A stretch of DNA of 64,000 nt from Paralvinella palmiformis (taxonomy: Eukaryota > Annelida > Polychaeta > Terebellida > Alvinellidae). Numbering within the stretch: the stretch's first letter is position 1; each line of letters opens with the position of its first letter. This document shows, piece after piece, positions 1 through 12,236 of the stretch. The DNA lies in assembly GCA_025642065.1 (NCBI GenBank), contig JAODUP010000416.1, positions 23,501-87,500 of the forward strand. Direction: 5' to 3'. The notes beneath the pieces are model-generated. The model did no database searches and had not been told where the DNA came from. It worked only from the letters and a program-made list of their open reading frames with translations. Both the position numbers and the translations under genes were made by a program.

Positions 1-261
1 ATCAGTAAATAAGAACAATTGAAATTATAATTAATTTCTCTAGAAACTGAGTAAGATATGTATGTTTGTTTTAAAAGATTATGTGATGGGAGATACTAGG
101 TGTTTGTTCGATATAAATTACAAGTAGGTCTTGATATTGTTACAATTGTACTGTATGCATATTCCAACTAGCTTCTTCATGAGGAAAATCACAACCATTA
201 GAGACGACATTGACGCTCACAAATCTCCAATAAACGACGCTGTTGTGTTGAGCGCTTATAT

Positions 262-1850
262 TAAATTTGAAGCTTCTGACAAAACTTGCGCCTAAATATG
301 AGGCATGTGATATTATCATTAGGTCTCCATCAAATTCCTGTAAACGAGACCCATTTCCCACATACCTGCTGAAAGAAGTGCTGGAATACCTACTGCCTTT
401 GATCACGGCTATTATAAACAAATCACTGGTGGAGTCCAAGGTTCCGCTTTCTTGCAAAAAGGCCAATATTAGACCACTGCTGAAGAAGCCAAATCTGGAT
501 AAAGAGGAATTGAAAAATTATCGCCCAGTGTCTAATCGGCCTTTCTTGTCGAAGATCATGGAGAAGCTAGTTGCTAAGCGGTTGGAGACCCATTTGAGTA
601 GTCACAGACTGCATGATAATCTTCAGTCAACCTACCGTACCCGTCACTCTACAGAGACCGCGCTCCTGAAGGTCCATCATGACATTGCTGAAGCTTTAGA
701 TAGGAAATGTATGGCAACATTACTTCTGCTTTACTTGTCTGCTGCTTTCGATGTTCATAGATCACAAGATACTTCAAACGCGCCTTGAGCATTCGTTTGG
801 AGTAACCGGGGGTGCCCTCTCCTGGATCAAGTCTTATCTGAGTGACAGATCTCTGTGTCTTGCCATAGGAATGACGACATCAGAAGGTAAGTGCCTGAAT
901 GTTTGGGGTGCCACAAGGATCGGTACTTGGACCACGTAAATACTGTTTGTATTCAAAACCAATTGATGCGATATGTAGCCGACATAATTTGCTCTACCAT
1001 TGTTATGCAGATGACACCCAGGTTTATATGGCGATCATGCCCAAAACAACTTGGTCCGACGTTGCAAAGAAATTGGAAGCTTGCTTGGCTGATATCGGTA
1101 CTTGGATGAGTGCAACATGCGAGGAAAAGACAGAGCTCATTATCTTTAACCCCAAATCACCAGGTTCGGAAAAATATTGGTCATATCAGGCGATACATCA
1201 CATTGGATGCTTGCAAAACACTGGCACACGCCCTGATAACATATCGGCTAGATTACGGCAACGCTCTCCTGTATGGTCTTCCAAGTGCACTGATGACACG
1301 GCTACAGAAAGTACAGAATTCTTCTGCCAGGTTAGTCACTCGCACTCATAAAAGAGATCATATAACACCAGTCTTAAACTCCCTGTATTGGCTTCGGGTT
1401 ATATACAGGTCGCAGTACAACATTTTGGTGTACACTTTAAGGCACTTCAAGGGACTATCCCTCAGTACTTAGAGAAACTTGTCGTTCGTATGAGCCGACA
1501 AAGTCTCTACGGCCTGAGTCTGGAACATTCTTAGCCGTACCAACAACACGTGGGGTAACATACGGTAATATATATTTTAGAACGGCTGCTGCAACCTTAT
1601 GGAACAATCTTCCAATAACTATCAGAAAGTGCAAGACCCTTGATACCTTCAAACAGAAGATAAAAATTAATCTTTTTGTTTCAGCTTTATTTGCTGAATA
1701 TATTATGTGTTTGGCTGGAAAGAATTATGTATTTTAAAGATGTAAATCAGTTATATCCATAGAATTATTTATTATCAAGTGCCTTAGAGTAACCTTCTTA
1801 CAGGTTATATAGGGGCTATATTTTCGTATACATTATTATTATTATTTTAT
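262..1850 (+). mobile_element. Broken CR1/L2-group LINE (reverse transcriptase, 5'-truncated)
   Basis: This is a non-LTR retrotransposon relic. Its plus-strand frames read as reverse transcriptase in the usual order. An opening DPFPTYLLKE block is followed by LKNYRPVSN, then RHSTETALLKVH, a degraded first catalytic block (LYLSAAFDV), GVPQGSVLGP, and the catalytic YADDTQVY block near 1000-1020. The thumb-like segment (ALITYRLDYGNALLYGLP) and a typical C-terminal end follow to about 1700. The reading frame shifts near 750, 900 and 1110, and the stretch between YADDT and the thumb is shortened, so the copy is dead. A short ATT-rich tail at 1831-1850 resembles the microsatellite tails of this group. 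No endonuclease or ORF1 is visible upstream. Clade assignment (CR1, L2 or Rex-like) is uncertain; that it is a LINE is not. Confidence 0.85.
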
Positions 1851-1983
1851 ATTTAAACAACAGTGGGCTTCCATTATTTTCCTTTTTAAAGGCAATGACA
1901 CATAATTCCACTGAGTGGGAATACGTTAGTTAGTTTGTTATATGCATGACTTCCATGTTACAGGATTGATACATTTTACAAGA

Positions 1984-3790
1984 ATGTCTTACTGGAAAAT
2001 ACGACGCAGGGTTCATGCCATTATTCCACAGTCTGATGAACATGCAAGCCAATCCGAATCAGATGGTGACGAACACATACTGGGCAGCGAAGGGGCTCTT
2101 TGACAAAATGATGATTGTGTATGTGCACATGGTGAGAGTTCTTCACCCAAAATTTACGACCATGATGAGGATTTTGAAAATTCTAGTCGCTCCGTAAATA
2201 TACAGATCGAAAATGCTGATCCGGGGAAAGGAACTCGAAATGAAACCAAATTCAATGCTGAGCAGTTTGAACAAGACATGCAAATTCAGTTGTCAAGCAG
2301 TGAATCTGATGACAGCGATTCGGGTGAAAAGTTAAACAATCTTCATGAAATACTTAATGACTGGACTACATGCCATAAGATAACGCAATCATCTGTACCC
2401 GATTTACTTGGCATTCTAAGAGATGATCATCCTGACTTGCCAAAGGATGTTAGAACTCTTCTTCATGCAGATAAAACAAATCCACATTGAAGTAGTTGAA
2501 GGAGGATTTTATTATCATGTTGGTATCCAGGTTGCTATCAACATACAGTACTAAATGGAAATCCATCATTTCAGCTACAGGAAGAAATACCATTACACAT
2601 TAATAATGATGGTGTACCTTTCTTCAAGAGTACAAATGACCAGCTCTGGCCTATCTTGGGGATGTTAATAAATCCCAATATAAAGATACGATTCTTAATA
2701 GGCATTTTCCATGGCTGCAAGAAGCTTCAAGCATTCAATCTGTTCTGAATGATTTTTCATTGAGATAGAGAAACCTCCAAATGGATGGTATATTATATAA
2801 TGGCATACATCACAGTATATCTCTAACCTCTGTGTTGTGCGATACACCAGCGTGAGCATTTGTTAGACAAGTGAAGTTATATAGTGGTTGCGCCCGATGT
2901 GATAAGTGCTCACAACGAGGTAACTGGAAAGTGAAAATGACATATCCAGAAACACAAATGCTCCATTGAGAACAGATGAAAACTTCCAGTCAATGGCTGA
3001 TGAGGATTATCAGCATAGTATTTCACCATTTACAGAACTAAACTTGGGATTGGTCAGCGCATTTCCTTTGGACTATATGCGGATATATCAGCTGCATTAA
3101 TATCAATGCAAGGAATTTGCACGAAAACCACGCTCGCTGCATGAGGTAGAGAGGTGGAAAGGCACAGAACTTCGCCAAATGTTATTATTCACTGGTCCCA
3201 TTGTCCTGAAAGGAAATATATCGAATCCACGGTACACACACATTTTATTGTTACGCGTTGGAATTTTCATCTTAGTGAATAGTTGTTTGCAGCCGATTTA
3301 TTGCGACTTTGCCGAAGGGATTCTGGCGAATTTTGTGACACACTTTGGGCAGCTCTATGGAAATGACATGCTTATATATAATATACATGGACTTGTTCGC
3401 TTAGCAGATGAAACTCAGAGATTTGGGAGCTTGGACAATATATCATCATTTCCATATGAAAACATCCTTCAAGTTGTTGAAGAAATTGATCCGGAAGTCC
3501 ACCTACCCTCTGAAACAAGTGATAAAGAGAATGTCTGAGATTGGTCCCAAACTGTATGCTTCGAAAGTCGTGAATCAGCATTCTATCACATTTAAAAGGG
3601 AACATGATGAAGGTCCAATACCAGATCAATTGACACATGGACTAGTATACATTCAATATAGAGAGCTACACATGAAAGACTTCACCATCTCAAGAAGTGA
3701 AAATAACTGCACTGTTCGAGTGGAAAATTATGTCGCCCTTGTCCGAAATATTTTGCATAATGCACATACCAGACTTGGAATTTGAATTGA
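1984..3790 (+). pseudogene. tnp2/CACTA-like DNA-transposon transposase, decayed (main part)
   Basis: From an ATG at 1984 the reading starts with a basic N-terminus (MSYWKIRRRV), then a Ser/Asp/Glu-rich stretch to about 2490. After several frame changes come pieces typical of animal tnp2-like (EnSpm/CACTA-type) transposases. These include a Cys-rich block with CARCDKCSQRGNWK near 2890, MTYPETQ near 2940, ELNLG and FPLDY near 3040-3080, and RKPRS then LLFTGPIVLKG at 3125-3210. The best-preserved part is 3179-3790, with HILLLRVGIFILV, FGQLYGNDMLIYNIHGLVRLAD and GSLDNISSFPYENILQ (read as separate short blocks). Stop codons and frameshifts occur throughout 2490-3180. The next piece of the same protein appears only at 5119, after an insertion. 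The family name is from recalled motif order; that it is a transposase is more secure than the exact superfamily. Confidence 0.72.
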
Positions 3791-3905
3791 TGGTCAATTC
3801 CAATTCCGGAATTGGATTTGATTATTTAAAAAAAAATGGAATTAGAATTGAATTGGAATTGAGAAATTTTGAATTGGAATTGACAATTTTGAAATCAAAT
3901 TAGAA
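3780..3905 (+). repeat. GGAATTG-rich array, left block
   Basis: Dense irregular repeats of GGAATTG, GAATTGG and TTTGAATTGG in a ~22-23-bp rhythm, beginning with a short palindrome-like CAATTCCGGAATTG. A second block of the same motif lies at 4985-5107. The two blocks bracket the insertion that splits the transposase. Confidence 0.75.
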
Positions 3906-3949
3906 TTGACGTTTCCTACAAAAAATTAAACCCACAAATTAATTTACCA

Positions 3950-4000
3950 TTTTTACAACGTTAACACTTACATTTGGTGTTACCAATATACTGGAATCAA
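3950..4000 (+). repeat. Short direct repeat, left copy
   Basis: A ~50-bp sequence containing AACACTTACAT and GTTACCAATATACTGGAA is repeated in the same direction at about 4805-4860 with several differences. The pair brackets the SINE-like and recombinase fragments and may mark the ends of an inserted unit. Confidence 0.5.
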
Positions 4001-4014
4001 AATGATCTAGATTG

Positions 4015-4180
4015 ATTTGTTTTTCGGGGAGAATCGACAGGCTGTCTCTTATTCAGCACATTCTCTATGTTGGAGTGATTGAGAAATCTCCTCTCCCACC
4101 ACTGACAGGAGACCAGTACGTAAAGATGGAGCCGAAATACCCAGAGGGTTGTCACTGGAGGTCTTTAACGTCCCTTTATT
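4015..4180 (-). mobile_element. SINE family 2-like fragment (minus strand)
   Basis: The reverse complement matches 10580-10740 over about 150 bp. Shared landmarks are TATTTCGGCTCCAT, GAGATTTCTCAA, CACTCCAACATAGAG and GATTCTCC. Only the 3' part is present; no tRNA-like head is visible here. Confidence 0.65.
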
Positions 4181-4223
4181 TTTAGTAATTCAGTGTAGAC
4201 ACAGCGATCCAGAACTTTGGTTC

Positions 4224-4228
<5 letters not shown>

Positions 4229-4286
<58 letters not shown>
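4229..4286. repeat. (TA)n microsatellite
   Basis: Uninterrupted TA run of about 58 bp between the SINE-like and recombinase fragments. The same arrangement recurs at 17559-17605. Confidence 0.98.
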
Positions 4287-4290
<4 letters not shown>

Positions 4291-4319
4291 TACACACACC
4301 GACCGTGGTACCTGACGTG

Positions 4320-4790
4320 AATGTATAACCAATTTAATTTTCAGGATACCGTACGCTCCGCCCACAACACTGTGACACCACCACATAGCATACCTTTAAT
4401 CTAGACAGAGATATTGCTATTTAGGAATTAATTAATTTATCAACTCACCGGGAATGCCAATCTGAAGCCTAATCTGCCCCCCTCCCCTAAAACTGTGACT
4501 ACTATAGCCTGTGCCCAGACCTAACTGTTTTAATAACCATTTGAGATATTTTTGTGAACTTACCATATGTCAGTGGTTTAGTACCCAGCAGGGTTGTGAA
4601 AGTAATTACAGGATCTGACCCCTGCTGGGTGGAACTAAGCAAAAACATTGGTTTCAAGGCTCCTACCGGACAGTGGAATATGAATACATCTTTGATGATT
4701 AAAAAATACAGGTTTACATGGAGATACACCCAAGACTATGATCCACCACTTGATATAATCAAATATCTCTTTAGGTAAAAGCATTTTGGG
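4320..4790 (-). pseudogene. Tyrosine-recombinase fragment (Crypton/DIRS-like), copy 1
   Basis: The minus strand reads FLLSSTQQGSDPVITFTTLL and GTKPLTYGKFTK, then, after a frameshift, GLGTGYSSHSFRG and GIPGELIN. The HSFR motif followed by a hydrophobic GIPGELI segment resembles box II (H-x-x-R) of tyrosine recombinases carried by Crypton, Ngaro or DIRS elements. A near-identical, better-preserved copy is on the plus strand at 17186-17500. Both copies continue into the same flank (GTTGTGGGCGGAGC, then a TA tract), so they derive from one repeated element. This copy has frameshifts and lost codons, and neither the N-terminal half nor the final catalytic Tyr is visible. Exact superfamily is uncertain. 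Confidence 0.55.
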
Positions 4791-4804
4791 GTTAGGCTTT
4801 TGCA

Positions 4805-4860
4805 ATTTGTTACCACATTAACACTTACATGTGATGTTACCAGTATACTGGAACCAAATT
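4805..4860 (+). repeat. Short direct repeat, right copy
   Basis: Partner of 3950-4000. It contains AACACTTACAT and GTTACCAGTATACTGGAA in the same orientation, with scattered substitutions. Confidence 0.5.
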
Positions 4861-4984
4861 TACCATTTAATTGTTTAACTCAGTAATATTTCTTCTATGA
4901 CAATCTTACTTGGAATATAAACTATTCAGACTATGTATTCCGAGTACGTACTCGGAGTACCTACTCATGGTAAAAAGTATTAGG

Positions 4985-5107
4985 CAAATAAGAGTTGGAT
5001 AAAAACGGAATTGGAATTGATAAATTTGGAATTGAATTGGATTTGATAAATTCGATGTGGAATTGGAATTGACCAAATGGAATTAAATAGAACTGGAATT
5101 GACAAAC
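4985..5107 (+). repeat. GGAATTG-rich array, right block
   Basis: Repeats of GGAATTGGAATTGA followed by AAATTTGGAATTG, in the same orientation and rhythm as 3780-3905. It ends immediately before the transposase reading resumes. Confidence 0.75.
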
Positions 5108-5312
5108 TTACATAGTTATTGAAACATTTGCTACGGTTGAGGACTTCTATGCTTATCCAATTAAATCTACTTCTTTTGGGAATATATCAACTATCACAGC
5201 CCGCTGGAGAATTGAGTATTGTTCCAACAAACAGTATCCAGTATAAGTACATACTTTTGCCTCATGGGGCCAAGTATGTTGTTTATCCTTTGCAAATCTT
5301 AGCCTAATGGAT
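5108..5312 (+). pseudogene. Transposase C-terminal continuation
   Basis: Just past the insertion the plus strand reads ETFATVEDFYAYPIKSTSFG. After a frame change it reads IQYKYILLPHGAKYVVYPL and ends at a stop near 5305. In animal tnp2-like transposases such a block (a YP-K-S-LG segment, then a KYILLP..KYVVYP segment) follows the domain that ends at 3790. This is therefore read as the same gene, split by about 1.3 kb of inserted sequence. One frameshift is present. Confidence rests on motif order and position rather than alignment. Confidence 0.55.
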
Positions 5313-5611
5313 AGCCAGAAGAAAGGTATTTATTTATTTATTAACGTGTCTAGTATACATATGTTGCTGTTTTGTCGAGAAACCTCAATCCTGCATAGCA
5401 AATCGTTGTGGAGGAACTTCTCAAAATTAGCCATTCTGCGGTGAAATCATGAATTTCACTTATTTCATAACAATGGAATTTTTTTACATCGCATGAATGA
5501 AGATTTTTCCATAAATGTGACGTCCTCCACAAGGCTTCTGTTCACCTAACCACATGTTAACGGTATTATTTATCTTGCTGATCATGTTTATTGTTAAATT
5601 TTGTATATTAG

Positions 5612-8505
5612 GCAAAGATGTACCTCATCGTAGAGTTCAAGCATGAAGGGACTGTCTAAATTATGCCAGACAGTTGGATTGTGGGTAACAAATGTCTATG
5701 GTCACCCTACAAAACCCGACCAGGGGGTATTTGGAGCTATGAACAGTAGGGAGATTTCCCAGTCATCATCGACTCTGCATGAGATTAACGTGTTGAGTAA
5801 AGTTGGTGAGTGTTTTCATTTATTTATATATCATAGTGAGCAAGCCAATCTTGTGGAAATCCTCACTTTTTGGAAGGAATTTGTCACATTTCTGAAGTGA
5901 AAACTGAGTGGCGAACTTCCTCCACAAGAATGAGGATTTCTTCACAAGAGTGATGTTGCCCACAAGAATAATGTTAGCTTACCCATCCTATATACTTTCA
6001 CCATAAGATTGTAGTACAAACATTGCTATTTACATATTAATGATACATATTTATGGATTACACAAGTTGCTTTAAACATGACAAAAATCTTTTAATATAT
6101 ACTTTGATGCTTGTATTTCAGAAACCTTTGAACGGGTTATAGAAAGCGTCAAGAAATCTTTGTCAGTGACTGATGTGGATATGGTTGAAGATGACGATTC
6201 ATCCGTTCAAGCAAAGCGATCAAGAAAATAAGCATAGATACAGAATTTATGTTTAATACATTCTGACATGTTACAATATTTATCCTGTCACCATCAACAT
6301 TGATCAAATATCCTGCTATATTTAGTCGCATGATATTAAGCAGATATTCCCCATCAATTATTCCGTGATTTGAGTTTTAGGCCCGACTCCCGCTATCTGG
6401 ACGGCGGAGAATCATCTGTTGGACATGAGGGAGCTTCACGTAATGAAGAGCCACCACCTAAAAAACAAAAGGGAAAAGTCCTCATAACTGAGCTTTCCCC
6501 TCCACTTCTGCCAACACTTCCAATCATGAATAATCCTTCTTCACAGAGAGGTATATCCTTTATGGAGATTATGTATATGTTAGCCTAGTGCACTTGGTAA
6601 CAGTAGATTCATATCAAATGTTGATATTTTTCTATTTGATAAACTTTGAGCATGGTTAGAAAAAGTTCAAATACTGACTACAAGAAATGAAATGTAGAAC
6701 TATATCAAAAATATACTATTCATGATGATTCTGTTCCATAAAAAATGGTAGATATTCTGATATATTAAAAATAGACCAAGAGACCCTGAAGTTCTTTGAA
6801 CTATATTGTGAATTTGTAATTATTAAAGAAAAACTCCACCTGGAAATTCAAAAGGCTTCATTATTAAACAAGAAATAGGCCAATTTAGCATGTGACAGTA
6901 CCTTTTAGTGGAGTTAAATGTGTGACCTTAGTTTTCAGGGTACATTTTAGCATAGAGAGGAGGAGGAGGAAGCAGTGGAATTATCATAATACCTGATTTT
7001 GCCAAATTAGAGAAAATGTTACCAATATATTTTTGAACAAATGATGAAAAATAATAACATGAGACCCTCAGAACAATTCAATTAAATACAGATTTCTGAT
7101 GCATAGAGCCAGTACCCTACCATATGTCTATGCAAACGTAGAAATAAAAGATGCTGGAGAGTTTTTGAAAATATAGGCAAAACAACCAAATGCTGATTTC
7201 TTGAGCATAGTGGCTGTATGCTAAGATATAGCCATGCAAAATTATAGAAAAGGTTACTGAAGCAGTTTTGAATAATTAGAAAAACCATCAAACTCTACCG
7301 GTTCGGGAGTCAGATTGTTTCAATTTCTGCATAGTTATGCTACCCTAAATTATGTTTGTGGAAAATTAGAAAAAGGTTAGCAAACAGTTTCTGAGAGTTG
7401 GCAGCTAATGGCTCACACCAAATGATGGCAATAGTCCATTGGACCTTCAGCCCAAAGGACTAAAATCTGTACGGCCATAAGTTTTCTAATTTTATAACCT
7501 TTGAATATTTTAACCACCATATCATGTAGAACATAACTGATTGGCTGTATGCTTCCAAGCACAAATACAATGAGGTTGCAATGATGCCAGAAAATCGTTC
7601 AATTTTAATTTATTTCTAAATCGTTTTTAGCAGATTTGGATTCATCGACATGTGACATCGTCGGCATCAACACAGACCAAAAACCTTTAGTAAATCCATT
7701 AATGTTAGCCCCAAAACACAAGTCTCGGTCTTTGTAAAAACCTGTACAAAGCCACACAAATTACGCAGGGCTGTCATCAAAAGGCAAAGCGATAAGTAAT
7801 CAAGATTTGTGTGTGTTGCTGACACTATATGTAAATTGTAACTTTTGCATATTATTGTGGTCTGTCCTTGCATGTGTTATTCAATAGAAGTAGCACTATG
7901 TTCGATTCTTTAAAACTCTAACATAATTTATTTACGTAACATAGATTTCTTTGTGTTTGTTTCTGGTAGCAATGGATGGTATGATATTGGCAGCCGTCGA
8001 GGATGTCAATGAGACTTTATGGCATAAAAACCAGTAGCTGATGAACATCATCAGCTAATTAAAATTGAAGGATGAGGAAACTGTCCTACCGAACGATATC
8101 ATTATCCCCTTACAAACAAGGGATGCTCAGGACCAACTAGAAAATACGCTGAACGATTCAGTGAAGATGAACATATTGGTAAGACTTAACTTGTTAAGTA
8201 CTCTACATGTTATGTAACTTCACTTTAAAATATAAATTAAAATATATGTCTGTCTTAATGACAATAAAGTTGTGACTCTATTTCCTTAAAATGGAGTTGT
8301 TTTTTGTTTGGTCACTTTGTATAGCATCATTGACGTTGTTAACTTTTTCCTGTCAGATTAAATACCTAGTCTGAACAAGCCATCAACTGGTTGATGAAGG
8401 AATCATTGTCTCCACAACTCGCCGGGAGGTTAAACTGATGTGGTACGGGGGGGGCAAAAAGAGGGCATTCTCCGTCCTCAATATATACAAAGTAGCTTCG
8501 ACGTC
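5612..8505 (+). pseudogene. DUF4806-like gene, five exon-like blocks, decayed
   Basis: Five blocks with splice-like borders can be strung together. Exon A, about 5612-5804, reads MYLIVEFKHEGTV, then after a frameshift IMPDSWIVGNKCLWSPYKT; its donor is GTGAGT. Exon B, 6122-6231, reads ETFERVIESVKKSLSVTD and an acidic-basic end. Its expected donor appears as ATAAG in place of GTAAG. Exon C, 6381-6550, is Pro/Lys-rich. Exon D, 7970-8178, reads LPNDIIIPLQTRDAQDQLE and ends at GTAAGA. Exon E, 8357-8505, reads INWLMKESLSPQLAGRLN, then after a frameshift WYGGGKKRAFSVLNIYKV. The N-terminal WxxxxK-CLWPP-like block and the C-terminal GGKKxAF end recall DUF4806 proteins, which are common in transposon-rich invertebrate genomes. 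Exon D carries two in-frame stops. Function unknown. It lies directly downstream of, and on the same strand as, the transposase. Confidence 0.52.
6600..7965. other. AT-rich non-coding stretch (intron-like)
   Basis: Between the third and fourth blocks of the DUF4806-like pseudogene nothing coding or repetitive was recognised. A short AGGAGGAGG run lies near 6960. Confidence 0.5.
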
Positions 8506-8509
8506 AGTT

Positions 8510-10440
8510 TATTATTTAACTAGCATAAACACCTACAGGTTGTACATAATGTTTCCAATATAATAATACTTCTGTAACGATTTAGAGGTACATATTTATG
8601 TTCAAATAATGTAGACCTTAAGAATGTATTTCACATATAGTTGATGGATTATTGCAACTGTTCTGTATCAACTTTTAGCTTCGTTAAATAATGTGAAACT
8701 AATTCTACTTCTAATTTTGGTGTATTCGATTCAAAACAGGGGCAGCACAGGACAATCGTCATCTTCCTCAGGTTACAGAGGTGAGTTACCATATGAATGT
8801 GAACTCACGTTTCAGTTTATATTGTAGGTTGTGTTTCATTGATTAGTTACTATTTTTGTTTTAGTCTTATTGGTATATTTGGATTAAATTTCCATGTTGA
8901 TATAAAATTAGCTAAAACTTCTTATCCAGAAACCAAATAGGGCTTGACCATTATCAACGTGCACCTTATAAATTCGAAATTGGTTTGTTGTGTCCTTTAA
9001 CTAATTTGTTGGTGTGTTTGTCACGTAAAAGGACAGGTGCTAATGTGCTTATTTTTCATATGTTGAGACAGGTACTTTCAACAGATCACAAAGTGTGTAT
9101 TATTTTCTCCTACCCAAAATTTGGAATATACTATTAATTGAATGTGTAATTTGTAAGACTTACAGAATGTTTGTTTGTGAAAGAGATCAATCAGATAATA
9201 TACACTTAATTACATGTATCTTTGGTGGAATATGCACCGTGACATAATAAAACATAATTCGTGTTTTATTTGTTTTTAATGACTGTGACGGTAACACTAC
9301 TTTGTTTTTCATACCGGTTCCTCACTTATAAGTGATAGATAGATAACAAATATTATCATAATGGCCATGTTCTGACTTAGGAGTGTTAGTCTGAAGCATC
9401 ACGACTGTGATTGGTTTCTTTATTGTCTAGGCTTCTCATGACAAAATTTCTCCCCCTGTAAAATGATTGATGGTTTTAAATTGTTATGATATCACAATTC
9501 AAAATTAATTATTTAAAAGGCCTTCGCAATCTCGTACAGAAATAAAAATAGCCGGTTTTCTTCATATTCTACAATTTATTCATGTCCACTTCCATGAGCC
9601 AAATTCGTTTTCATCTTTAAGGTTTAGCTCTTTAGAGAGCACAGTGACGTACGAGAAAGTTTTTTCGCGTGATTGTTACATCCCGAAAACAGTAAAACCG
9701 TCTACGCGACGGCTACGTGAAATCTATGAATATTCATCATCACGTGATCATTGCTGCTTCGGTAACAGAGCAAGTGAACGAAACGAGAAAAGAACAATAA
9801 CAATAACGACCTTCATGTTACTATAATAAAACATATAACTGATATACGAAAACAAAACATGTCTAAACCGAACAATGACGTATCTATTGTTTATGATAGC
9901 TTAAACACTGATCGAGTTTCATGTTTTATATTCTTATTAATTATATCTTTACTTACTCGGTGAATGAGCCAAAATATCGATTTGGATTTGTGGCTGAAAG
10001 CGATTCGAGCCGCTTTTTATCTTCTATCCCGAAATCTAATAATCTAAAACGGATTTATTCGGATATAATGAGTCATGGTTAGAATAGAGCAGTGTAAAAA
10101 GGAATTATTTAATTGGGTTATTTAGTGCATATTTCCTGACGTTTATAGTATACTTCAAAGGATTCCTCTGGGCCACCTTGATGTCATGTGTAAAATATTA
10201 TTATCACAAAGATCAACGTATTGGAAATTGAATGATACGAACGTAATTAAGCTGATACAGTAAAATGTGCTCTAAGCAGATTGAGAGCATCAATATCTAT
10301 CAGGGTAGGCTATTTTTAATTCTACGAGTTTGACGTAGAGATAAAATCCTACCAAACCTGTTTATACCAAAACAGATGTATTAGGTCAAACTGTGCACTG
10401 TTCAAGTTCAGGGTGTATATTATATCCAGGGACTGCATAG
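8510..10440. other. AT-rich region without recognised genes
   Basis: No splice-bounded reading frame, SINE or tandem repeat was recognised on either strand. The one 60-codon ORF near 9644 has no recognisable features. Confidence 0.5.
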
Positions 10441-10447
10441 TGTCGCA

Positions 10448-10745
10448 GAGTGAGCTCCGGTGGCCTAGCGATCTGTTCCAGGGATTAATTTATCGGCTCA
10501 CTATATCGTGGGTGACTGACCACGTTAAATGGCGCTGCCGTCTCCACTGAATTATTTAAAATAAAGGAGGACGTTAAAAACCCCTGAGGACGTAAAACAC
10601 TCTGGCAGTGACCACCCTCAGAGTATTTCGGCTCCATGTTTCCGTACTGCTCCCCTGTGAGTGGTGGGGAGGAGATTTCTCAACCACTCCAACATAGAGG
10701 CTGTGCTGATTAAGCGACAGCCTGGGGATTCTCCACGAACAACAA
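10448..10745 (+). mobile_element. SINE family 2, near-complete copy
   Basis: It opens with a tRNA-like segment (GGTGGCCTAGCG, then GTTCCAGGGATTAATTTATC) and continues through CTGACCACGTTAAATGG. It then shares about 150 bp with the reverse complement of 4015-4180 and ends at GGGGATTCTCCACGAACAAC before an A-rich run. The element shows tRNA-like box A wording but a poor box B. It also shares TTAATTTCTCAGCTCAC-like wording with 17612-17750. Confidence 0.6.
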
Positions 10746-11316
10746 AACCATAGTATCGCAGATTGCTTGACGTAAAGGACACGTCAATTTGATATCATCC
10801 AATCATCAATATGTGCATAATCTGTGTCGAAAAATGTGTCGAATTGATATTCGATGTTTGAATACTCTACCGATAGGTACACATTAGCACATGTTATTGC
10901 TTAGTCTTTCATTATGCCATCAAAGGTGATAGCATTTCTAGATAGAATCTGTTGAAGATAAAACAGAGATTATTTCAAAGACCTGAGACAGTTTATTTAT
11001 TTGTAACAAATATACATGGATCCGCCTTGAATTCTGGAAAGATAGTATATGATAACGAGTCCGAAGGAAAGATGAAAAAATCCTTCAGGCATAATCCAGC
11101 TGAGGTTTGAACTGAAATGCTATAGGTTTGTTTTACAGTAGCGCTACCAGTTAAGTTATAATTGATATGGTCATGTCAGAAGTATATCTATCTACAGCAA
11201 CTGAAACATCAACATAGAATCCAGTAAGAAGATGATTAACGCAGGTAATCAACAAATACTGTCAATTAATGGTTCAGCAGATCTAACAAATGTAAATGTA
11301 TTTAAATACAATGTTT

Positions 11317-11323
<7 letters not shown>

Positions 11324-11364
<41 letters not shown>
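11324..11364. repeat. (TA)n microsatellite
   Basis: TA run of about 41 bp, no unusual flanks. Confidence 0.95.
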
Positions 11365-11367
<3 letters not shown>

Positions 11368-12189
11368 ATATGTGTCGACCAATATTGAATTTGCCAAATA
11401 AGAAAGATGAATGCCCATTGGGAAATTAACATCCAAACATACTACATTGATAATATTAATTGAGATATTTATCCTGTTGCAAGTTAATAGATTAAACGGC
11501 TTGATTTAATTAGAAATTCATATTGTCTTCTTGTCATATTAAAAAATATGTTTCATTTTATAATCACATGCTATTTGTATGATATACTGAAAGTAATTCG
11601 GCTAACAAAATAGACTGCCTGTTTTAACCCACTTAGATAACAGTCTATGTCGTATCGTTCGGGTTACTTAACACACGGCTGCCTAACATTAGTCAGACCT
11701 TCTAATAATAAACATAGCACACAATGCCATGTTTAAAATACATAAATGTTACTTACATGTTATTGAGTATACATCACTCAGGGGAGACTTTAACCTCCCA
11801 AATATCTATGTTAAGGGAAAGACAAAGGACACTAGACCTTTAGAGCCATTTATCGTATTTTAGTATTCCCTATAAGTCTGACTTGTATATTGTCATAAAT
11901 GTGAACATATTAACTGGGACAGGTGTGTGCTTAGAGTAGATTAGTAATCGCTTCAGTGAACCCAAGACAGCAACATAACGAAACTAGCTACGTATACCAA
12001 TAAACATGTTGTTCATAATTGAGCGTGTATCCTTCAACTTATACCACATTTCGACATTAGAGAAACGAGCAATATGTTTGTAGGATACGTATTTATCATA
12101 ATCTGTAAGTAGATGTATGTTATCTATTTTAACTGGTATTTGTATGAAACTGTGTACACCGAATATGACCGAACTTGAAGAGGGAACTA

Positions 12190-12194
12190 ATAAT

Positions 12195-12229
<35 letters not shown>

Positions 12230-12236
12230 TAATAAT
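12190..12236. repeat. (AAT)n microsatellite
   Basis: AAT run with one AAC interruption. Confidence 0.95.

Noticed and set aside
140..466. 108-codon minus-strand ORF
   Set aside because: It overlaps the reverse-transcriptase reading on the plus strand and has no features of its own.
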